Assembly (NCBI GenBank): GCA_964572065.1
Contig: CAZNER010000087.1
Span: forward strand, 1-7,773
DNA: 7,773 bases
Reading direction: 5' to 3'
Source: CAZNER01 sp964572065
GTDB taxonomy: Bacteria > Patescibacteriota > Dojkabacteria > JAHIVN01
A program made the position numbers and the translations under genes. The notes beneath the pieces are model-generated. The model was not told where the DNA came from. It saw nothing but the letters and a program-made list of their open reading frames with translations, and did not search any database. This document shows, one piece after another, positions 4,957 to 7,773 of this stretch. Within the stretch, counting starts at the first letter, position 1, and the number at the start of each line of letters is the position of its first letter.

Positions 4957-5199
4957 TTATTTCCCAATCACGCTCTTTATAATATCTTCATCAAATTCTG
5001 ATAGAATATTGTCTTCATCAAGAACAATTATAGGAACTTTATCTATTCCCAATTTTTTGAATTTCCTTTTCATAGAAAGAGTTTCTTTGTTTCCTCCTTC
5101 TTTGAGGTTTATCTCTTCATATTCTATCTTATTATCTACAAAATATTTCTTAGCTTCTTCACAGTGTTCACAATCTGGTATGGTATATATTTTTATCAT
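4957..5199 (-). CDS. nrdH: Glutaredoxin/NrdH-like redoxin
   Basis: An 80-residue thioredoxin-fold disulfide reductant. Seen: strand MIKIYTIPDCEHCEEAKKYF with the active-site C-x2-C pair (CEHC, residues 10-13) after the first strand, then a second strand (IEYEEINLKEG), the cis-proline motif KVPIIVLDED (55-64) and a C-terminal helix. Known: this size and layout is that of glutaredoxins and NrdH redoxins, which reduce the C-terminal cysteine pair of ribonucleotide reductases. The symbol nrdH reflects the neighbour; a plain glutaredoxin is equally possible, since the phage-type loop CEHC differs from the CVQC or CPYC of well-known members. The ATG at 5199 overlaps the RNR stop as ATGA. A TTG three codons further upstream is in frame but would add only three residues and has no better ribosome site, so I rejected it. 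Close coupling to the RNR supports the two working together. Confidence 0.87.
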   Translation of the reverse strand: MIKIYTIPDCEHCEEAKKYFVDNKIEYEEINLKEGGNKETLSMKRKFKKLGIDKVPIIVLDEDNILSEFDEDIIKSVIGK

Positions 5200-6695
5200 A
5201 GATAACAATTCTCATCTTCACATGTACTTCTAAGAACTTGTCCTGCATCTCCTAAGCATCCATCTCTAAATATTGTAATACCCTTACAACCCATCTTCCA
5301 AGCTTTCATATATATATCAGCTACATCTTGTATGGTTGCATTATGAGGCAAGTTGATAGTCTTACTTACACCGTTGTCTATATAGGATTGCCATTTAGCT
5401 TGTACTCTTAGATGCCATTCAGGTGATACTTGATGTGCTGTTCTTAGATATTTAGAATCTCTTGACTCACTAACTTTACCTATAGTTAAGTGTCTAGTAT
5501 AAGCCTTTGAAAACCAAGGTTCTATTCCTGATGAACATCCAGCTAATATGGATAAACTACCCGTTGGTGCTATAGATAGTGTAGCTACTGATTGAGGTGC
5601 ATACTTCTTAGATTCTTGCATTATAGGTCCAATTATATCTATGATATCCAAGGCTTTTTGTGAATCATACATAATCCCCATCTTCATAAGCATATCTGCA
5701 TAACCCATAATTCCTAAACCAACTCTTAAGTATTTACCTTGAGCTATATAACATTCATCTATAGGAAATTCACATATCTTATTCATAGCCATTAGAAACT
5801 TAGTTCCTATTCTAACTACATCCGAGAATCTTTTCTTATCAAATTCTTTATCCTTAGTTACAAAGTTAGCTAAATTTATGCTACCCAAACAACAACTCTC
5901 ATAAGGTAAAAGAGGTACTTCACCACAAGGGTTTGTACTTCTTATTGGATATTTAGGATGATATGGATTATCCTCATTTATTCTATCGTAGAATAATAAT
6001 CCTGGATCACCTGTTAACCATGCTGAATAAGTTATAATATTGAATAAATCTCTACAATTAAATTTACCCTTAATAACTCGCTTATCTAATCTACTTCTTA
6101 GAAATATCTTATCATCATCAGCAACTCCATTCATAAAATCATCTGTAGCCATCACTGATAGATTAAAATTATTCATAGAACCAGGTTTTAATTTCTCTTT
6201 AATGAAATCTAGAATCTCGGGATGATCTATATCCAAGACACCCATAGATGCTCCTCTTCTAAATCCACCTTGTTTAACGGCTTCTGTGATAGCATTATAA
6301 ATCTTCAGGAATGACATTACACCCGAGGATGTTCCTCCATGAGCTAACGTTGCTCCCTTCTCTCTTAAATCACTAAAATTATATCCTACTCCACCTCCAC
6401 TCTTAAATACAAGAGCACTCCTATGAAGTGTCGAGAATATACTTTCCATTGAATCTTCTATTGGTAATACAAAACAAGCTTTCACTTGATTGCTATAACC
6501 AGCATTTCTTATACAAGGTGAATTTGGTAGGAAATCTAAATTCTCCATTATAGTTAAAAATTCTTTTGCATCCTCATCTCCATTCATAACTGCAGATAAT
6601 GTATTAGCAATTCTAGGAAATACATCCTTTGGTTCTTCTCCGTGACTGCAGTATCTTTGCTTTATCAGGCTTATTGCTTGATCACTTAATTTCAT
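5196..6695 (-). CDS. nrdJ: Class II (adenosylcobalamin-dependent) ribonucleotide reductase, compact form
   Basis: A 499-residue enzyme that converts ribonucleotides to deoxyribonucleotides using a radical made from coenzyme B12. Seen: KACFVLPIEDSMESIF (72-87) with Cys74, the first active-site cysteine; KSGGGVGYNFSDLRE (98-112); GGFRRGASMG (143-152); the finger loop NPCGE with Asn255, Cys257 (thiyl radical) and Glu259; ESCCLGSINLANF (266-278) with Cys268 as partner of Cys74; VGLGIMGYADMLMKMG (325-340); APTGSLSILAGCSSGIEPWF (376-395) for phosphate binding; GCKGITIFRDG (469-479); and a C-terminal Cys492-x4-Cys497 pair for re-reduction. Known: the SGGGVGYNFS and SCxLGSINLANF forms are those of NrdJ. 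There is no N-terminal ATP cone, so allosteric activity control is unlikely. The region before APTGS is shorter than in most class II enzymes. AGGTGG four bases before the ATG is the ribosome site. No small-subunit gene is nearby, in keeping with class II. Confidence 0.95.
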   Translation of the reverse strand: MKLSDQAISLIKQRYCSHGEEPKDVFPRIANTLSAVMNGDEDAKEFLTIMENLDFLPNSPCIRNAGYSNQVKACFVLPIEDSMESIFSTLHRSALVFKSGGGVGYNFSDLREKGATLAHGGTSSGVMSFLKIYNAITEAVKQGGFRRGASMGVLDIDHPEILDFIKEKLKPGSMNNFNLSVMATDDFMNGVADDDKIFLRSRLDKRVIKGKFNCRDLFNIITYSAWLTGDPGLLFYDRINEDNPYHPKYPIRSTNPCGEVPLLPYESCCLGSINLANFVTKDKEFDKKRFSDVVRIGTKFLMAMNKICEFPIDECYIAQGKYLRVGLGIMGYADMLMKMGIMYDSQKALDIIDIIGPIMQESKKYAPQSVATLSIAPTGSLSILAGCSSGIEPWFSKAYTRHLTIGKVSESRDSKYLRTAHQVSPEWHLRVQAKWQSYIDNGVSKTINLPHNATIQDVADIYMKAWKMGCKGITIFRDGCLGDAGQVLRSTCEDENCYL

Positions 6696-6703
6696 ATAAC
6701 CAC

Positions 6704-7279
6704 CTATACTTTATTTCTATACAAACTTTCATCAATTACATTAATTGCTTTATCAATATCTATACCACCCACAAACTCTGAGATTTTCTCTATTTCTTCT
6801 CTTGGGTTAGTAAAGAAATTTCTATGACAAACACATAAATATTCTATATCAGGTCTAATAGATAATGCTTGTTTAGTGACATTATTTAATCTAGTTAGTA
6901 CCTTAATCATCTGAAAATCTTTTATACTAGGTTTAAATTTATTATGTATCATCTTTTGTTGAGATTTAAATACTTCTTCTACATCTCTTTCAGTATATAT
7001 TATTTTATATTTGTAATCTCCCTTTGGTAATAAAGGTAATCCGTATGATGTTATCTTTACTGCAATACCTCTATATTCATAAGGTTCAAATTTCTTATCT
7101 AATAGATGTTTGATGACTTTACCACCATATAATTCATAATATCCATTTGGATTATTCTTATCAGGTTTTCTAGTATTATCATATAGTATTGGGAAACCTC
7201 CTGCTTTAAGTATTTGCATAACTAAAGATGTACCAGATCTCTCTAAACCTGAGATTATGTAATTAGTATCCTCATCCAT
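6704..7279 (-). CDS. Sulfotransferase-like protein
   Basis: A 191-residue P-loop-like protein of the sulfotransferase family, which would move a sulfuryl group from PAPS to an acceptor hydroxyl or amine. Seen: IISGLERSGTSLVMQIL (8-24), where RSGTS (14-18) matches the 5'-phosphosulfate-binding loop; NPNGYYE (43-49), a segment common in this family; YKIIYTERDVEEVFKSQQKM (91-110), with Arg98 and Ser106 in the positions that hold the 3'-phosphate of PAPS; and CHRNFFTNPREEIEKISEFVG (151-171), the usual late element ending in a helix. It is short for the family (often 250-300 residues). The start lies 8 bp inside the preceding nucleotidyltransferase gene; the upstream AAGAGATG is only a weak ribosome site. 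The APS kinase gene two positions upstream would supply its donor, which supports the assignment. The acceptor is unknown. A nucleotide kinase is a less likely reading of the P-loop. Confidence 0.82.
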   Translation of the reverse strand: MDEDTNYIISGLERSGTSLVMQILKAGGFPILYDNTRKPDKNNPNGYYELYGGKVIKHLLDKKFEPYEYRGIAVKITSYGLPLLPKGDYKYKIIYTERDVEEVFKSQQKMIHNKFKPSIKDFQMIKVLTRLNNVTKQALSIRPDIEYLCVCHRNFFTNPREEIEKISEFVGGIDIDKAINVIDESLYRNKV

Positions 7280-7622
7280 TTTTCATCTCTTCTCTTATCT
7301 TAGTTGCTGATATACTTTCTGTTTCTTTATCTAATTGTACTTGTCTGATACCCCAACCAACTTTTCTACCATATACCACTTCGGCTATATCAGGTATCAC
7401 ACAAACTACTATTTTACCTTTACTTGGATACATTACTGCTTCTGGATATTTTTCCTGTATAAAATTAAATCTTTCCATAACTGTATAAGGATCAGTTTCT
7501 TGAATAGGTGTATCTCTTAATGCAATTACAACATCCCTACCTTCTTCTAAAACTGTATCTATGAGTTTCTTATGACCGTTATGAAATGGTTGGTATCTTC
7601 CTATGAACATACTAGCTGTCAT
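7272..7622 (-). CDS. Short HIGH-motif nucleotidyltransferase (adenylyl/cytidylyltransferase family)
   Basis: A 116-residue enzyme of the nucleotidyltransferase alpha/beta phosphodiesterase superfamily. Seen: FIGRYQPFHNGHKKLI (6-21) with the HxGH motif at His14-Asn-Gly-His17 that binds the NTP phosphates; a second strand VVIALRDTPIQ (31-41); an IPDI strand near 76; and ISATKIREEM (104-113), matching the ISxTxIR motif that closes the active site. Known: NMN adenylyltransferases, phosphopantetheine adenylyltransferases and cytidylyltransferases share these motifs. The protein is much shorter than NadM or NadD (160-200 residues) and keeps only the catalytic core, so its substrate is not clear. 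I chose the ATG at 7622, with AAAGGA just upstream, over one nine codons earlier, because the conserved fold begins at the later site. Its gene overlaps the APS kinase end by 11 bp and the sulfotransferase start by 8 bp, which suggests shared function. Confidence 0.85.
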   Translation of the reverse strand: MTASMFIGRYQPFHNGHKKLIDTVLEEGRDVVIALRDTPIQETDPYTVMERFNFIQEKYPEAVMYPSKGKIVVCVIPDIAEVVYGRKVGWGIRQVQLDKETESISATKIREEMKNG

Positions 7623-7773
7623 AATTTCCTTTCCATAATAAATTAACACATTCTTCTAGATTATATTTATCAGTTTCTACAATAAAGTCTGGATTATCAG
7701 ACTCCTCATATGGAGCATCTATACCAGTAAATCCCTTTATTTCTCCTGACAATGCTTTCTTATATAAACCTTT
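7612..7773 (-). CDS. cysC: Adenylylsulfate (APS) kinase, C-terminal part (cut by window edge)
   Basis: The last 53 residues of a protein that enters from beyond the window edge and ends at TAG (7614-7612). Seen: KGLYKKALSGEIKGFTGIDA (fragment residues 1-20), then PYEESDNPDFIVETD. Known: APS kinases have the stretch KGLYKKAR-x-G-x-I-x-x-FTGI-D-x-PYE followed by a P-x-x-P- or NPE-like turn; this is the mobile lid and adjoining nucleotide-binding end of the enzyme. The match is close enough for a firm call even without the P-loop half. It phosphorylates adenylylsulfate with ATP to give PAPS, the universal sulfuryl donor. The gene overlaps the nucleotidyltransferase start by 11 bp, and the sulfotransferase follows next, so donor and user are encoded together. 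Whether an ATP sulfurylase gene precedes it cannot be seen. Confidence 0.9.
   Translation of the reverse strand, partial: KGLYKKALSGEIKGFTGIDAPYEESDNPDFIVETDKYNLEECVNLLWKGNYDS
7627..7632 (-). promoter_or_regulatory. Ribosome binding site deciding the nucleotidyltransferase start
   Basis: AAAGGA on the minus strand, four bases before the ATG at 7622. It favours this start over an in-frame ATG at 7649, which lies deeper in the APS kinase gene and would add nine residues outside the conserved fold. Confidence 0.6.

Noticed and set aside
4689..4967. TTG start at 4967 for the acidic protein
   Set aside because: The ATG at 4955 has a one-base gap to the previous stop, a form repeated in the window, and GGGAAA just upstream.
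4957..5208. TTG start at 5208 for the glutaredoxin
   Set aside because: It adds only three residues before the conserved strand; the ATG at 5199 makes the common ATGA junction with nrdJ.
5009..5233. Plus-strand open frame over the glutaredoxin gene
   Set aside because: The opposite strand encodes an unmistakable C-x2-C redoxin; nothing supports this frame.
6040..6225. Plus-strand open frame of 61 codons inside nrdJ
   Set aside because: Antisense to a strongly conserved enzyme, with no features of its own.
7335..7520. Plus-strand open frame inside the nucleotidyltransferase gene
   Set aside because: Antisense to conserved motifs and rich in Phe and Tyr, as expected for a shadow frame in AT-rich DNA.

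Overview
The window reads as a stretch of a compact, AT-rich genome, most likely a tailed double-stranded DNA phage (or a related archaeal virus) that carries many auxiliary metabolic genes. The evidence is indirect. All 17 genes lie on the minus strand with almost no non-coding DNA (the longest gap is 32 bp). Most neighbours overlap by a few bases or are one base apart. Enzymes alternate with small proteins of 64-95 residues that I do not recognise. The gene mix (B12-type ribonucleotide reductase, glutaredoxin, Hsp20, Ogr/Delta-like zinc ribbon, sugar enzymes, APS kinase) is one often seen in large environmental phages. No capsid, tail, terminase or replication gene is present, so the viral assignment is an inference. 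Shine-Dalgarno sites such as AAAGGAGAT point to a host with a standard anti-SD. TGA is used as a stop, so the genetic code is standard in that respect.

Layout in the direction of transcription (high to low coordinates). (1) 7773-6704: the C-terminal end of an APS kinase, a short HIGH-type nucleotidyltransferase and a small sulfotransferase-like protein overlap one another and look like a module for making and using PAPS. (2) 6695-4957: a compact adenosylcobalamin-dependent (class II) ribonucleotide reductase is followed, with an ATGA overlap, by a glutaredoxin that could re-reduce it. (3) 4955-3961: a very acidic small protein, an Ogr/Delta-like zinc-ribbon protein behind an unusually strong ribosome binding site, and two small unknown proteins. 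(4) 3951-3402: an Hsp20 small heat-shock protein and a small unknown protein. (5) 3400-246: a sugar-nucleotide epimerase (extended SDR), a small unknown protein, a possible GT-A-type glycosyltransferase, another small unknown protein and a GT4-type (GT-B) glycosyltransferase. (6) 253-1: the N-terminal end of a radical SAM protein, cut by the window edge.

Taken together, the genes suggest two programmes: deoxynucleotide supply (RNR plus glutaredoxin), and synthesis and modification of a glycan or other acceptor. For the second, the epimerase and glycosyltransferases could build a sugar structure, and the APS kinase/sulfotransferase pair could sulfate that or another target. The link between sulfation and glycan assembly is inference from gene proximity. 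No tRNA, CRISPR array, insertion sequence or clear promoter or terminator was seen; regulation probably acts from outside the window and through translational coupling.
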